Numbered from the stretch's first letter, positions 51,671-61,911 are shown. The stretch: 64,000 nucleotides of DNA from Pelomonas sp. V22 (GCF_030014915.1 NZ_JAGIXS010000001.1:1943261-2007260); one strand, 5' to 3'. Program-made: numbers and translations. Notes: generated by a model from the letters alone, not told the origin.

Positions 51671-54600
51671 ATGACAACAGCACAGTCCGGGCAGACCGCC
51701 TTCACGCGTTGGCAAGACCTGGCACGCCACCTGGTCGCCAGCGCTGCATTGCTAGGGGTCGGCGCGGCGCAGGCCGTGTCCTTCACCAGCGTGAGCCCGC
51801 AGGGCGAGGTGGCGCAGGCGCAGCAGGTGAGGCTGCAGTTCAGCGAGGCCGTCGTGCCGCTGGGCGACCCGCGCCAGCCCGAGCCCGCCACGCTGCGCTG
51901 CGAGGGCGGTGTCGAGGTCAAGGGCTCAGGCCGCTGGGCCAGCCCGCGCGAATGGCTTTTCGAGCTGAGCCCCTCGCTGCCCGCTGGTGCCGCCTGCCGA
52001 GTCAGCCTGAAGCCGGAGTTCAAGCCGGGCGCGGAGTGGAGTGGCGCGCGCGAGTTCGCGTTCCAGATCGGCGCACCGCGCCCCCTCGAGAGCCGGCCCT
52101 GGAGCGGCTCGACCATCGAGGAAGACCAGCAATTCCTGCTGCAACTCAGCGGGCCGGTGCAAGAGGCCAGCCTGACCGGCAAGCTCTGGTGCGAGGTCGA
52201 GGGTCTGGGCGAGCGCATGCCGGCCCTGGTGCAGCCAGCGGCCGCGCGCGATGCAGCATTGAAGACCCAGCGCCGCTTCAACGCGGCGCGTGCCAAGGAC
52301 TGGCTGCTCGTCGCCTGCCAGCGCCCGCTGCCGCCGGACGCCAAGATGCGACTGGTCTGGGGCAAGGGCATTGCCGCCGCCATCAACCCGGCCGTGCAGA
52401 CCCGCGCCGACCATCGCTTCCAGTTCCAGGTGCGCAAGCCGCTGACTGCGGAGTTCAGCTGCCAGCGCGAGCGCGCCGAGGCGCCCTGCATGCCCATCCT
52501 GGCGATGAACGTCCTTTTCAGTGAACCCGTGTCGCGCGCCCAGGCCCTGCAGGCGCGGCTCAAACCTGCAAGCGGCGGCAAGGAGATCGCGCCCGTCACG
52601 CCCAAGGACGCCGACTCGAAGGATGAGCTGAACAGCATCGCCTTCCCAACGCCGCTACCCGAGAACACCACGTTCCAGCTGACGCTGCCGGCCGGCATCA
52701 AGGACATGTCGGGCCGCCCGCTCAGCAATGCCACGATGTTCCCGCTCACGGTGCGCACCGGCATCGCCCCGCCCATCGCCAAGTTCGCCGCCGCGCCCTT
52801 TGGCATCCTCGAACGCGAGCCCGAGGGGCCAACGCTGCTGCCCTTGACGCTGCGGCATGTGCAGGGCGATCTGCGGCCCGCCGCACCGGCCGGCCGCGTG
52901 CTGCAGCAGCGCTTCGGCCAGAACGATGCGGAGCTGCTGCGAGCCTATGCCCAGGTCCGCAAGCTCTCGCAAGACGAGTGGGACACCCGCAAGGCCCCGA
53001 TGCTGGAGGCCAAGGCTGCCAAGCGTCTGGACCTGCCCGTGCTGCAGGGCGGCGACCCGCGGCCCTTCGAGGTCATCGGCGTGCCACTGGCCGAGCCCGG
53101 CTATCACGTGGTGGAGCTGCAGTCGCAGCGCCTCGGCGCCTCGCTCCTGGAGCCGGCCGCGCCGATGTATGTGCGCACCGGCGTGCTGGTCACCAACCTC
53201 GGCCTGCATTTCAAGCAGGGCCGCGAAAGCAGCCTCGCCTGGGTGACCACGCTGGACCGCGCCAAGCCGGTGGCCGGCGCCGACGTGGTGGTGATGGACT
53301 GCTACGGCAAGCCACTCTGGAAGGGACGCAGCGATGCGCAAGGCCTCGCCCGCATACCGCAGGCGCTGAACGTGCCCGGCTGGGACAGCAAGTGCCCGGC
53401 CGACCAGGGCCTCTTCGTCACCGCGCGCGCCCAGGGCGAACTGGCCTTTTTGTTCACCAGCTGGCAGCGCGGCATCGAGACCTGGCGCTTCAACGTGCCC
53501 ACGGGCAGCGGCAGCGAAAGCTCGGCCCGCGCCCACACGGTGCTGGACCGGCCGCTCCTGCGCGCCGGCGAGACCGTGTCGATGAAGCATTTCTTCCGGC
53601 TCGAAACGGCGCAGGGCCTCGCGATGGCGCCGCCCGATCAGCTGCCCACGCAAGCGCGGCTGACGCACGAGGGCAGCGGCCAGGAATACAGCCTGCCGCT
53701 CACATGGCAGGCCGGCCGCTTCGCCGCCAGCCAATGGCAGATTCCGCCGGATGCCAAGCTGGGCGTCTACCGCATCGAGCTGCGCCGGGGCGAGGACAAG
53801 ACCTGGGTCAGCGGTGGTTTCCGCGTCGAGGAATTCCGCGTGCCCCTGGTCGATGCGCGCATCAATGTGCCGGCCAGCCTGCCGGCGGCACCGCGTGAAC
53901 TCAAGCTCGGCGCCCAGCTCAACTACATGGCCGGCGGCGCGATGACCAAGGCGCCGCTGAAGCTCAGCGCGCTCTTGCGGCCACGCGAGGGCAACTTCGC
54001 TGGCTACGAGGATTTCTCGTTCGCGCTGCCGCGCAAGGACGGCCCACGCGAGGTCGATGAGGAAGGCGAGGACCGTCAGAGCGAGGCCCGCCTGGTGGTC
54101 GACAAGCAGGCTGCGCAGACCGACGCGCAAGGCGCGGCCGAGCTGCTGATCAAGAACCTGCCCAAACTCGAGCAGCCCAGCGAGCTGCTGGTGGAGCTCG
54201 CCTACAACGACCCGAACGGCGAGCAGCAGACCGTCTCCAAACGCCTGCCACTGTGGCCGGCCAAGCTGGCCGTGGGCCTTCGCGCGTCTTCCTGGGTCGG
54301 CAATGGCCAGGCCCTGCGCTTCCAGGCGCTGGCGCTGTCCACCGAGGGCAAGCCGCTGGCTGGCCAGGCCCTCGTGGTGCGGGCGCGGCAGCTGCAATGG
54401 CTGTCCAGCCGCAAGCGCATGGTCGGCGGCTTCTATGCCTACGACAACCGGATGGAGGTCAAGGAGCTGGGCACCGTCTGCAGCGGCACGAGCGACGCGC
54501 AGGGCCGCCTGAGCTGCGAGGCCAGCCTGTCCACGCCCGGGCAGATCGAGCTGATCGTGAGTGCCAAGGACGGGGGCGGCCAGCTGAGCGAAGCCGCCAG

Positions 54601-57433
54601 CCAGGTCTGGATCACGCGCCAGGGCGAGTTCTGGTTCGCACAGGACAACGACGACCGCATCGACCTACTGCCCGAGAAGAAGCGCTACGAGCCCGGCGAG
54701 ACCGCGCGCCTGCAGGTGCGCATGCCCTTCCGCGAGGCCACGGCACTCGTGTCCATCGAACGCGAGGGCGTGATCGAGACCCGCGTGCAGGCGCTGCAGG
54801 GCCGCGACCCGGTGATCGAACTCAAGGTCGAGCGCGACTGGTCGCCGAATGTCTATGTGAGCGTGCTGGCCCTGCGCGGCCGCATCCGCGACGTGCCCTG
54901 GTATTCGTTCTTCAGCTGGGGCTGGCGCAGCCCGCTGCAGTGGTGGAAGGACTGGCGCGCCTCCGGCGACTACCAGGCGCCCACGGCCCTCGTGGACCTG
55001 GGCAAGCCGGCCTTCAAGCTCGGCCTGGCCGGCTTCGAGGTGGGGTTGGCGCGGCACCAGCTGAAGGTCGAGGTGACCAGCGACAAGCCGCAGTACGGCG
55101 TGCGCCAGAAGGTGATGGCCAGGATCCGCGTGACGCAGGACGGCCAGCCGGTGCCCGATGCCGAACTGGCCTTCGCCGCCGTGGACGAAGGCCTGCTGGC
55201 CCTGCGGCCCAACCCCAGCTGGGAGCTGCTGACCTCCCTGATACGCAGCCGCTCGCTGGGCGTGGAGACCTCCACCGCCCAGAGCGAAATCATTGGCCGG
55301 CGCCACTATGGCCGCAAAGCCATCGCGGCCGGCGGCGGCGGCGGCCGGGCCACGCGCGAGCTGTTCGACACGCTCCTGCTGTGGAAGCCGCAGGTCAAGC
55401 TCGATGCCAAGGGTGAGGCCCTGATAGAGGTGCCGCTGAACGATTCGCTGACCAGCTTCCGCCTCGTGGCCGTGGCCGACGCCGGACCGCAGCGCTTCGG
55501 CACCGGCACGGCGAGCGTGCGCGTCAGCCAGGACCTGCAGCTGCTCTCGGGCCTGCCGCCGCTGGTGCGCGAGGGCGACCAGCTGCAGGCCGCCATCACG
55601 GTGCGCAATGCCAGCTCGCGCGAGATGAAGCTCAAGGTCGAGCTGACCGGCCTGGCGAACAGCAACAACGGCGCCGAGATCGCCCGCACGGCGATCAAGC
55701 TGCCAGCGCAAGACCTGACCCTTGCGGCCGGCGGCGCCCGCGAGCTGAGCTGGCCGGTGCAGGTGCCGGTCGGTGCCTTCAGCATCGCCTGGGAGGTACG
55801 GGCCCAGGAGGTCGGCGGTGGTGCAGCGGCGGATCGCGTCAAGCTGAACCAGCTGGTGCAGCCGGCCGTGCCGCTGCGCATCCTGCAGAGCACGCTGATG
55901 CAGCTGGAAGGCCCGCAGTCGCTGCCCGTGGCGGCACCCGCAGATGCGCTGCCCGCACAAGGCATCAAGCGCGGCGGCGTGCAGGTGGCGCTGCAGCCGC
56001 GGCTCTCGGGCGCGCTGCCGGGGCTCAAGCGCTTCTTCGAGACCTATCCCTACACCTGCCTGGAGCAGCTGAGCTCCAAGGCCATGGCCCTGCATGACGA
56101 CGCGGGCTGGGCGGCGCTGATGGGCAAGCTGCCCACCTACCTAGACAGCGACGGCCTGGCCAACTACTTCCCGCCGCACGCCGACCAGGCGCCGCAGGGC
56201 AGCGACCGGCTGACGGCGCATCTGCTGTCCGCCGCGCACGAGGCCGGCCGCGTGCTGCCGGAGGACTCGCAGCGCCGCATGCTCGACGGCCTCACCGCCT
56301 TCGTCGAGGGCCGCGTGCTGCGCAAGACCTGGTCGCCCCGCGAGGACATGGATGCCCGCCGTATCGCCGCGCTGGAGGCACTGTCGCGCTACGGTCGTGC
56401 CAAGACCAGTTTGCTCAGCAGCGTCGACGCCGGCCGCATCAACAGCTGGCCCACCGCCAGCTTGATCGACTGGCTCAACCTGCACCGCCGCCTGGCCGAT
56501 GCGCCGCAACGCGAGGCCCGCATGGCCGAGGCGCAGGCCCAGCTGCGCGCGCGCATCAGCTATGCCGGCAGCACGCTTCGCTTCGTCAACGAGGACGGCG
56601 ACAACTGGTGGTGGCTGATGGACAGCGCCGATGCCAATGCCTCGCGCCTGATCCTGGCGCTCTTGGACGACCCGGCCTGGAAGACCGAGCTGCCGCGCCT
56701 GGTGCAGGGCAATCTGGCGCGCCAGCAGCGCGGCGCCTGGCAGACCACCACGGCCAACCTCTGGGGCGTGCTGGCGCTGGAGAAGTTCGCAGCGCGCTTT
56801 GAATCGGGCAAGGTCAGCGGCCGCAGCATCGCCCAACTGGGCAAGCAGAGCGAGGCCCTGGACTGGAGCAAGCAGGCTGCCGGCGGCACGCTGCAACTCT
56901 CCTGGCCCGAGCAGGCCGCAACACTGCAAGTGAAGCAGGAGGGCACGGGCAAGCCGTGGATGACGGTGCAGAGCCTGGCGGCGATCCCGGCCACCGCGCC
57001 GCTCGCCGCCGGCTACCGCGTCACGCGAAGCGTCCAGGCCCTGGAGCAGAAGGACAAGGGCCGCTGGAGCCGTGGCGACCTGATGCGCGTGCGGCTGGAG
57101 ATCGAGGCGGCGGCCGACATGAGCTGGGTCGTCATCAGCGACCCGGTGCCGGCCGGCGCCAGCATCCAGGGCGGTGGCTCGGGCCGCGATTCCGAGATCG
57201 CCACCCAGGGCGAGCGCCGCGAGGGCAACGCGGGGCCGGCCTATGAGGAGCGCGGTTTCGAGGCCTGGCGCGGCTATTACGCCTACTTGCCGCGCGGCAA
57301 GCACGTGGTCGAGTACACCCTGAGGCTGAACAGCGCCGGCCGCTTCCAGCTGCCGGTCACGCGGGTCGAGGCCATGTATGCGCCTGACCGCTTTGGCGAG
57401 CTGCCCAATGCGCTGCTGGAGGTCCAGCCTTGA
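51671..57433 (+). CDS. Bacterial alpha-2-macroglobulin family protein
   Basis: 1920 residues. A signal-like N-terminus (LVASAALLGVGAAQAVSF) without a lipobox, then repeated macroglobulin beta-domains, a bait-like region and a C-terminal alpha/alpha thioester domain. The thioester motif CLEQ (about 1463, in YPYTCLEQLSSKA) is intact. These proteins trap proteases that enter the periplasm. E. coli YfhM is shorter, about 1650 residues, and is a lipoprotein. pbpC follows with overlapping start and stop, as in the known yfhM-pbpC pairing, suggesting defence plus cell-wall repair. Confidence 0.94.
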   Translation: MTTAQSGQTAFTRWQDLARHLVASAALLGVGAAQAVSFTSVSPQGEVAQAQQVRLQFSEAVVPLGDPRQPEPATLRCEGGVEVKGSGRWASPREWLFELSPSLPAGAACRVSLKPEFKPGAEWSGAREFAFQIGAPRPLESRPWSGSTIEEDQQFLLQLSGPVQEASLTGKLWCEVEGLGERMPALVQPAAARDAALKTQRRFNAARAKDWLLVACQRPLPPDAKMRLVWGKGIAAAINPAVQTRADHRFQFQVRKPLTAEFSCQRERAEAPCMPILAMNVLFSEPVSRAQALQARLKPASGGKEIAPVTPKDADSKDELNSIAFPTPLPENTTFQLTLPAGIKDMSGRPLSNATMFPLTVRTGIAPPIAKFAAAPFGILEREPEGPTLLPLTLRHVQGDLRPAAPAGRVLQQRFGQNDAELLRAYAQVRKLSQDEWDTRKAPMLEAKAAKRLDLPVLQGGDPRPFEVIGVPLAEPGYHVVELQSQRLGASLLEPAAPMYVRTGVLVTNLGLHFKQGRESSLAWVTTLDRAKPVAGADVVVMDCYGKPLWKGRSDAQGLARIPQALNVPGWDSKCPADQGLFVTARAQGELAFLFTSWQRGIETWRFNVPTGSGSESSARAHTVLDRPLLRAGETVSMKHFFRLETAQGLAMAPPDQLPTQARLTHEGSGQEYSLPLTWQAGRFAASQWQIPPDAKLGVYRIELRRGEDKTWVSGGFRVEEFRVPLVDARINVPASLPAAPRELKLGAQLNYMAGGAMTKAPLKLSALLRPREGNFAGYEDFSFALPRKDGPREVDEEGEDRQSEARLVVDKQAAQTDAQGAAELLIKNLPKLEQPSELLVELAYNDPNGEQQTVSKRLPLWPAKLAVGLRASSWVGNGQALRFQALALSTEGKPLAGQALVVRARQLQWLSSRKRMVGGFYAYDNRMEVKELGTVCSGTSDAQGRLSCEASLSTPGQIELIVSAKDGGGQLSEAASQVWITRQGEFWFAQDNDDRIDLLPEKKRYEPGETARLQVRMPFREATALVSIEREGVIETRVQALQGRDPVIELKVERDWSPNVYVSVLALRGRIRDVPWYSFFSWGWRSPLQWWKDWRASGDYQAPTALVDLGKPAFKLGLAGFEVGLARHQLKVEVTSDKPQYGVRQKVMARIRVTQDGQPVPDAELAFAAVDEGLLALRPNPSWELLTSLIRSRSLGVETSTAQSEIIGRRHYGRKAIAAGGGGGRATRELFDTLLLWKPQVKLDAKGEALIEVPLNDSLTSFRLVAVADAGPQRFGTGTASVRVSQDLQLLSGLPPLVREGDQLQAAITVRNASSREMKLKVELTGLANSNNGAEIARTAIKLPAQDLTLAAGGARELSWPVQVPVGAFSIAWEVRAQEVGGGAAADRVKLNQLVQPAVPLRILQSTLMQLEGPQSLPVAAPADALPAQGIKRGGVQVALQPRLSGALPGLKRFFETYPYTCLEQLSSKAMALHDDAGWAALMGKLPTYLDSDGLANYFPPHADQAPQGSDRLTAHLLSAAHEAGRVLPEDSQRRMLDGLTAFVEGRVLRKTWSPREDMDARRIAALEALSRYGRAKTSLLSSVDAGRINSWPTASLIDWLNLHRRLADAPQREARMAEAQAQLRARISYAGSTLRFVNEDGDNWWWLMDSADANASRLILALLDDPAWKTELPRLVQGNLARQQRGAWQTTTANLWGVLALEKFAARFESGKVSGRSIAQLGKQSEALDWSKQAAGGTLQLSWPEQAATLQVKQEGTGKPWMTVQSLAAIPATAPLAAGYRVTRSVQALEQKDKGRWSRGDLMRVRLEIEAAADMSWVVISDPVPAGASIQGGGSGRDSEIATQGERREGNAGPAYEERGFEAWRGYYAYLPRGKHVVEYTLRLNSAGRFQLPVTRVEAMYAPDRFGELPNALLEVQP

Positions 57434-59577
57434 AGCTCAGGCTGCTGCTCGCTGCACTGCCGTTGCTGCTCGGCGCCGGCCTCGCGCAGGCCGTGCCGAG
57501 CTTCGATCAGGTGCGCAGCAGCCATCGGGTCTCCGATCTGCAGTTGCTGGATCGCCGTGGCGAGCCCCTGCAATTGCTCCGTCTAGACAAGCAGCAACGC
57601 CGGCTGCCCTGGACGCCGCTGGCTGAGTTCTCGCCGGCCTTGCTGCATGCGCTGCTGCTCAGCGAGGACCGGAACTTCTATGAGCACAGCGGCGTGGACT
57701 GGGGCGCCGTGGCCGCCAGCGCCTGGGGCAATCTGTGGAACCAGCGCACGCGTGGTGCGTCCACCCTGACCATGCAGCTGGCCGGCCTGATCGATGCCGA
57801 GCTCGCGCGCCCGCGCCAGGGCCGCAGCAGCACGCAGAAGCTGGGCCAGGCCTGGACCGCGCGCAAGCTGGAAAGCACATGGAGCAAGGCGCAGATCCTC
57901 GAGGCCTACCTGAACCGCGTGCCCTTGCGCGGCGAGCTGGTGGGCGTGCCGGCCGCCGCACGCCTGCTGTTCGACAAGAGCCCGGCGGCGCTGGATGCGC
58001 GCGAGTCGGCCCTGCTGGCCGCGCTCTTGCGTGCGCCGAACGCCAGGCCGGGGCTGGTCTCGCAACGTGCCTGCGAGTTGCTGAGCCAGCAGCAGGCGGG
58101 CCGTAAGCCCGACTGTCCAGGTCTGGAACTGCAAGCAGCCGCTGCCTTCGCGCGCCGGCCTGCCCCCCTGCCCGGCGAGCAGCTGGCGCCGCACTATGCC
58201 CGCCTGGCCCTCCGCGCCGACGGGCCCAACCAGCAGCGCAGCACGCTCGATGCGCGGCTGCAGCGGCTGGCCCTGCAGGCGCTCAGGCAGCAGCTGATCG
58301 AACTGCAAGGCCGCAACGTGGAGGATGGCGCCGTGCTGGTGCTGGACAACGCCACTGGCGAGGTGCTGGCCTGGGTCGGATCCAGCGGCGCCGAGTTGTC
58401 GAATGCGGCCGAGGTCGATGGCGTGCTCGCGCGGCGCCAACCGGGCTCCACGCTCAAGCCCTTCGTCTATCAGCTGGCACTGGAGAAGAAGCTGATCACG
58501 GCCGCCAGCTTGCTGGACGATTCACCTGCCCAGATCAGCACGGCCGCCGGCCTCTACCTGCCGCAGAACTACGACCGCCACTACCGCGGCTGGGTCAGCG
58601 CACGGGCGGCTTTGGGCAACAGCCTCAACGTGCCAGCCGTGCGCGTGGGCGCCATGCTGGGCCCCGACAAGCTGGCCGCCCGGCTCAACGACTTCGGCCT
58701 CGGCCTGGCCCAGGGCGGCAGCTACTACGGCGCCTCGCTGGCCCTGGGCAGCGCCGAGGTGAACCTGCTCTCCCTCACCAATGCCTACCGGGTGCTGGCC
58801 AATGGCGGGCTCTTCACGCCCGCGCGCCTGCCCGGCACGCCGCTCGCGGGCCCGCGCCGCGTGGCCGATGCGGCCAGCACCTTCGTCGTCACCGACATCC
58901 TGGCCGACAACAATGCCCGCGCCCTCACCTTCGGCCTCGACAGCGTGCTCGCCACCTCCAGTTGGAGCGCGGTCAAGACCGGCACCAGCAAGGACATGCG
59001 CGACAACTGGTGCATAGGCTTCACCGACCGCTACACGGTGGGCGTGTGGGTGGGCAATGCCGGAGGCGAGGCGATGCACGAGGTCTCGGGCGTCAGCGGC
59101 GCCGCACCGGTCTGGCAGCAGCTGGTGCGCTATCTGCACCAGGGCCGGCCGTCCAAGGCCCCTAAGGCACCGGCGGGCTTGAGTCAGCAAGTCGCCCGCT
59201 TCGACGGCGCGCGCAACGAGCCGCCGCGCCCCGAATGGTTTCTGCGCGGCACCGAGCTGGCCCGCGTGAATCTGGTGGCAAGCACACCGCGCGGCATTTC
59301 GAGCCCGCGCGATGGCGCCATCTACGCGCTGGACCCCGACATGCCGCCGGCCACGCAACGCATCGTCTTCGAAGGCGAGGCCGGCCAGTGGCAGCTCGAT
59401 GGCAAGCTGCTCGGGCTCGGCAGCCTGCTCCGCTGGGCACCGATGCCAGGCCGGCACAGTCTGACCCTGCTCGATGCCAAGGGTCAGGTCTTGCAGACGG
59501 TAGGCTTCGAGGTGCGTGGCGCGATGCTGGTGGCGCGCGCCGCAGCCAGCAAGGAAGGCAAGGAGAAAGTCCGATGA
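57430..59577 (+). CDS. pbpC: Penicillin-binding protein 1C
   Basis: 715 residues from a TTG at 57430 that overlaps the alpha-2-macroglobulin stop. A signal anchor (LRLLLAALPLLLGAGLAQA) precedes a transglycosylase domain (LLSEDRNFYEHSGVDWGAVA, GASTLTMQLAGL) and a transpeptidase domain with SxxK in GSTLKPF (about 340), SxN in NSLNVPA and KTG in VKTGTSKD (about 515). The C-terminal BiPBP_C domain is present. It synthesises peptidoglycan and is the partner of the preceding gene in many proteobacteria. Confidence 0.95.
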   Translation: MKLRLLLAALPLLLGAGLAQAVPSFDQVRSSHRVSDLQLLDRRGEPLQLLRLDKQQRRLPWTPLAEFSPALLHALLLSEDRNFYEHSGVDWGAVAASAWGNLWNQRTRGASTLTMQLAGLIDAELARPRQGRSSTQKLGQAWTARKLESTWSKAQILEAYLNRVPLRGELVGVPAAARLLFDKSPAALDARESALLAALLRAPNARPGLVSQRACELLSQQQAGRKPDCPGLELQAAAAFARRPAPLPGEQLAPHYARLALRADGPNQQRSTLDARLQRLALQALRQQLIELQGRNVEDGAVLVLDNATGEVLAWVGSSGAELSNAAEVDGVLARRQPGSTLKPFVYQLALEKKLITAASLLDDSPAQISTAAGLYLPQNYDRHYRGWVSARAALGNSLNVPAVRVGAMLGPDKLAARLNDFGLGLAQGGSYYGASLALGSAEVNLLSLTNAYRVLANGGLFTPARLPGTPLAGPRRVADAASTFVVTDILADNNARALTFGLDSVLATSSWSAVKTGTSKDMRDNWCIGFTDRYTVGVWVGNAGGEAMHEVSGVSGAAPVWQQLVRYLHQGRPSKAPKAPAGLSQQVARFDGARNEPPRPEWFLRGTELARVNLVASTPRGISSPRDGAIYALDPDMPPATQRIVFEGEAGQWQLDGKLLGLGSLLRWAPMPGRHSLTLLDAKGQVLQTVGFEVRGAMLVARAAASKEGKEKVR

Positions 59578-60284
59578 GCTCAAACCTGACCGTCAAGGCC
59601 CTGATCTTCGACGTCTTCGGCACCCTGGTGGACTGGCGCGGCAGCATCGCGCGCGAGGCCCGGCAAGCGCTGCAGCCGCTGGGCATAGACACCGACTGGC
59701 CCGCCTTCGCCGATGCCTGGCGCGGCGAATACCAGGGCGCGATGGAGGAGGTGCGCAGCGGCCGCCTGCCCTTCAGCAAGCTGGACCGCCTGCACCGCCG
59801 CAACCTCGACATCGTGCTGGAGCGGCTCGGCTTCGGCGCAGAGGTCGATGAGGCCACACGCGTGAAGCTCAACCTCGCCTGGCACCGGCTCGACGCCTGG
59901 CCCGACGTGGAGGCCGGCCTGACCGCGCTGCGCCGCCACTACCTGCTGGCGCCCTGCTCCAACGGCAATATCTCGCTGATGGTCGATCTGGCCCGCCGCA
60001 ATGGCTGGCATTGGGACGCCATCCTCGGCGCCGAGCTGGCGCGCGACTACAAGCCCAAGGCCACGGTCTATCTGCATGCCTGCGCCGCCCTGGACCTCAA
60101 GCGCGAGCAGGTGATGATGGTGGCCGCGCATTCGTCCGACCTGGCTGCCGCGGCCGCCGCCGGCCTGCGCACCGCCCATATCGCGCGGCCTGACGAAGCC
60201 GGCCCCGGCCACGGTGAGGCGGCACCCACCGTGGCCGTGGACATCACGGCATCCGACCTGCGCGACCTCGCCTCGCAGCTCTGA
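59574..60284 (+). CDS. HAD-superfamily hydrolase, haloacid dehalogenase type II
   Basis: 236 residues. The start ATG overlaps the pbpC stop (ATGA). Motif I is FDVFGTLVDW with nucleophilic Asp; motif II is CSNGN (Ser/Asn); the conserved Lys is in DYKPKATVY and the acidic motif in MVAAHSSDLAAAAAAGLRTA. The layout is that of type II L-2-haloacid dehalogenases, but a general phosphatase or dehalogenase role cannot be decided. Convergent with the CheY-like gene, 1 bp apart. Confidence 0.88.
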   Translation: MSSNLTVKALIFDVFGTLVDWRGSIAREARQALQPLGIDTDWPAFADAWRGEYQGAMEEVRSGRLPFSKLDRLHRRNLDIVLERLGFGAEVDEATRVKLNLAWHRLDAWPDVEAGLTALRRHYLLAPCSNGNISLMVDLARRNGWHWDAILGAELARDYKPKATVYLHACAALDLKREQVMMVAAHSSDLAAAAAAGLRTAHIARPDEAGPGHGEAAPTVAVDITASDLRDLASQL

Positions 60285-60285
60285 A

Positions 60286-60720
60286 TCACTCCACCAGGAT
60301 CTGCCGGTGCTTCAGCGCCAGGTGGATCTTGTCGGCCAGGGTTTCCTTATTGAAGGGCTTGACCACATAGCCGCTGGCCCCGAGCTGGGCCGCGCGGATG
60401 ATGTCTTCCTTGCGGCCCTCGGCCGTCACCAGCAGCACCGGGATCTTGCGCACCGCGTCCTCGGCCGGCTTGGCCTTGACGGCCTCCAGCAGCTCGAAGC
60501 CGTTCATCTCCGGCATGTTGACGTCGCTCAGCACGAAGTGGATGGGCTCCCCCGCTTCCACCGACAGCTCCATCTGCCTCAACGCGTCGCGGCCATTCTC
60601 GGCCTCCAGGATCTTCTTGAAGCCGATCTCGCGCAGCAAGCCCGAGATGATGCGGCGCATGGTCGAGAAGTCATCGACCACGAGGAAGGTGAAGGCATCG
60701 CGCTTGACGGTGGTGACCAT
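60286..60720 (-). CDS. CheY-like single-domain response regulator
   Basis: 144 residues: a receiver domain only. FLVVDDFSTMRRIISGLLREIGF carries the acidic pair; SDVNMPEMNGFELL carries the phosphorylated Asp (about 66); VTAEG and VKPFN have the conserved Thr/Ala and Lys. The match to CheY is close, so it may act on the flagellar motor. It is monocistronic here and not in a chemotaxis operon. The Cache/CheW protein at 11370 is the only other chemotaxis-like product in the window. Confidence 0.9.
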   Translation of the reverse strand: MVTTVKRDAFTFLVVDDFSTMRRIISGLLREIGFKKILEAENGRDALRQMELSVEAGEPIHFVLSDVNMPEMNGFELLEAVKAKPAEDAVRKIPVLLVTAEGRKEDIIRAAQLGASGYVVKPFNKETLADKIHLALKHRQILVE

Positions 60721-60895
60721 GATGAAGGGCTGGGTGTGAGGCAGGGCGGTAGCGCAAGTCTATGGCCTCCGCCGCCACCAAGCCGCCGCGCCTCTGCGCC
60801 GCGTCAAGCTTCCTGCTAATGCTGCGGCGCCCGTCACGCCGGGCGAGCCCGGGCATCTGGAAGAATCGCGGCGGAAATCGCCACCCCAGCCGACC

Positions 60896-61291
60896 ATGGA
60901 CTACGCCACCCTCAAGCTGATCCACCAAAGCGCCGTCGCGCTGTCCCTGACCGGCTTCTTCCTGCGTGGCGCCGCCTCGCTGATGGGCGCCGCCTGGGTC
61001 CGCCAGCGGCTGGCGCGCACGCTGCCGCATGTGATCGATTCCGTCCTGCTGCTGTCGGCCCTCGGCCTGGCCTGGACGCTCAGGCTCACCCCCGGCAACA
61101 GCCCCTGGCTGCTGGCCAAGCTCATCGGCCTGCTGCTCTACATAGCCCTCGGCATGCTGGCCCTGCGCCCCAGCCGGCCACGCTGGCAACGGCTCCTGGC
61201 CTGGCTGGCAGCGCTGGTGACGGTCGGGTGGATGGTGTCGGTGGCGGTGAGCAAGAGCCCGGTGGGGTTCTTGGCTGGAATGGCCGTATAG
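60896..61291 (+). CDS. SirB2-like integral membrane protein
   Basis: 131 residues with four transmembrane helices (LIHQSAVALSLTGFFLRGAA, VIDSVLLLSALGLAWTL, LAKLIGLLLYIALGML, LLAWLAALVTVGWMVSVAVS). KLIHQSAVALSLTGFFLRG and PHVIDSVLLLSALGLA are typical of SirB2. The role of SirB2 in bacteria other than Salmonella is unclear. The gene ends 29 bp before a strong terminator and the island boundary. Confidence 0.82.
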   Translation: MDYATLKLIHQSAVALSLTGFFLRGAASLMGAAWVRQRLARTLPHVIDSVLLLSALGLAWTLRLTPGNSPWLLAKLIGLLLYIALGMLALRPSRPRWQRLLAWLAALVTVGWMVSVAVSKSPVGFLAGMAV

Positions 61292-61320
61292 GCAGTCACA
61301 GCCGAAGCGGTCAGAAACGA

Positions 61321-61346
61321 AAATGGCTCCCCGAGGGGAGCCATTT
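61321..61346. terminator. Strong rho-independent terminator before the tRNA-Phe remnant
   Basis: AAATGGCTCCCC and GGGGAGCCATTT form a perfect 12-bp stem with a GA turn, flanked by A-rich and T-rich sequence, so it can work in both directions. It lies 29 bp after the SirB2-like stop and 5 bp from the tRNA-Phe 3' end, where a tRNA terminator would be. Confidence 0.8.
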
Positions 61347-61351
61347 GCGTT

Positions 61352-61396
61352 TGGTGGCCTGGGGCGGAATCGAACCACCGACACGCGGATTTTCAA
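61352..61396 (-). other. Displaced tRNA-Phe 3' fragment: attachment site of a genomic island
   Basis: The 45 bp on the minus strand correspond to the tRNA-Phe 3' part: anticodon loop TTGAAAA, anticodon-stem 3' arm TCCGC, T-arm GGTTCGATTCC, acceptor 3' strand and CCA. The 5' half is missing: no D-arm or acceptor partner follows to the right. This is what remains when an element inserts at a tRNA 3' end and rebuilds the gene at the far side. The island would therefore run from here rightwards, with the intact tRNA-Phe at its other end, outside the window. Confidence 0.75.
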
Positions 61397-61413
61397 GGAA
61401 ATCATCCGCGTGT
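61381..61413. repeat. Inverted repeat at the island end
   Basis: ACACGCGGAT (61381-61390) pairs with ATCCGCGTGT (61404-61413) around 13 nt. The left arm is inside the tRNA-Phe fragment; the right arm lies just inside the island. It therefore extends the anticodon-stem complementarity to 10 bp and may be an integrase core-type inverted site. The following 61414-61911 shows no convincing gene; frames there lack family features. Confidence 0.45.
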
Positions 61414-61911
61414 GCGACTTCGGCTCCCACACCCAACAGTCATACAAATCAAGCACTTAGAGCGCATTCAAACGCAGTCGAGCGCAGCCCAGCGTGCCCA
61501 ATTCCCAACGCCATTGCCAGATGATTGCCAGAACGGCCTCTCGCGAATGACGTTCCAGGCCAGTGTACCGAGCGCGCATCCGCGTGCAAGCCCCAGCCGA
61601 AGGCAATCACATGCCGTGCTCGTGCTTCAGCGCCCCTCTCGAGCCGACACGGCAGACCAGGTCCAGTGTGACCTAAACGGCGTAGTCATGGGCATGGCCT
61701 TGCTACCCCACAAAGTACGCAGCAGTTGCCACATCGGCCCGTCCCGGCTTTTGACCGGCCATGGGAAAACCAGCATCGCACTTCGCCCCACTGACGCGCC
61801 CCTGACATATTCGGTCTAGCTCTTGTGGAACACTGGCGAAGCATGTGGGCGCCTATGCAGGCCCGCTAACGGCAAGAGCGCCGCCAAGCGCCAGGGAGAG
61901 GGGGGAACTCA

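Noticed and set aside
61352..61440. Complete tRNA-Phe gene
   Set aside because: Only the 3' part from the anticodon loop to CCA matches. The sequence further right lacks the D-arm and the acceptor 5' strand, so it was called a displaced fragment.
61412..61819. A 135-residue frame inside the new island
   Set aside because: No ribosome-binding site and no family features; its composition looks like non-coding sequence next to the attachment site.
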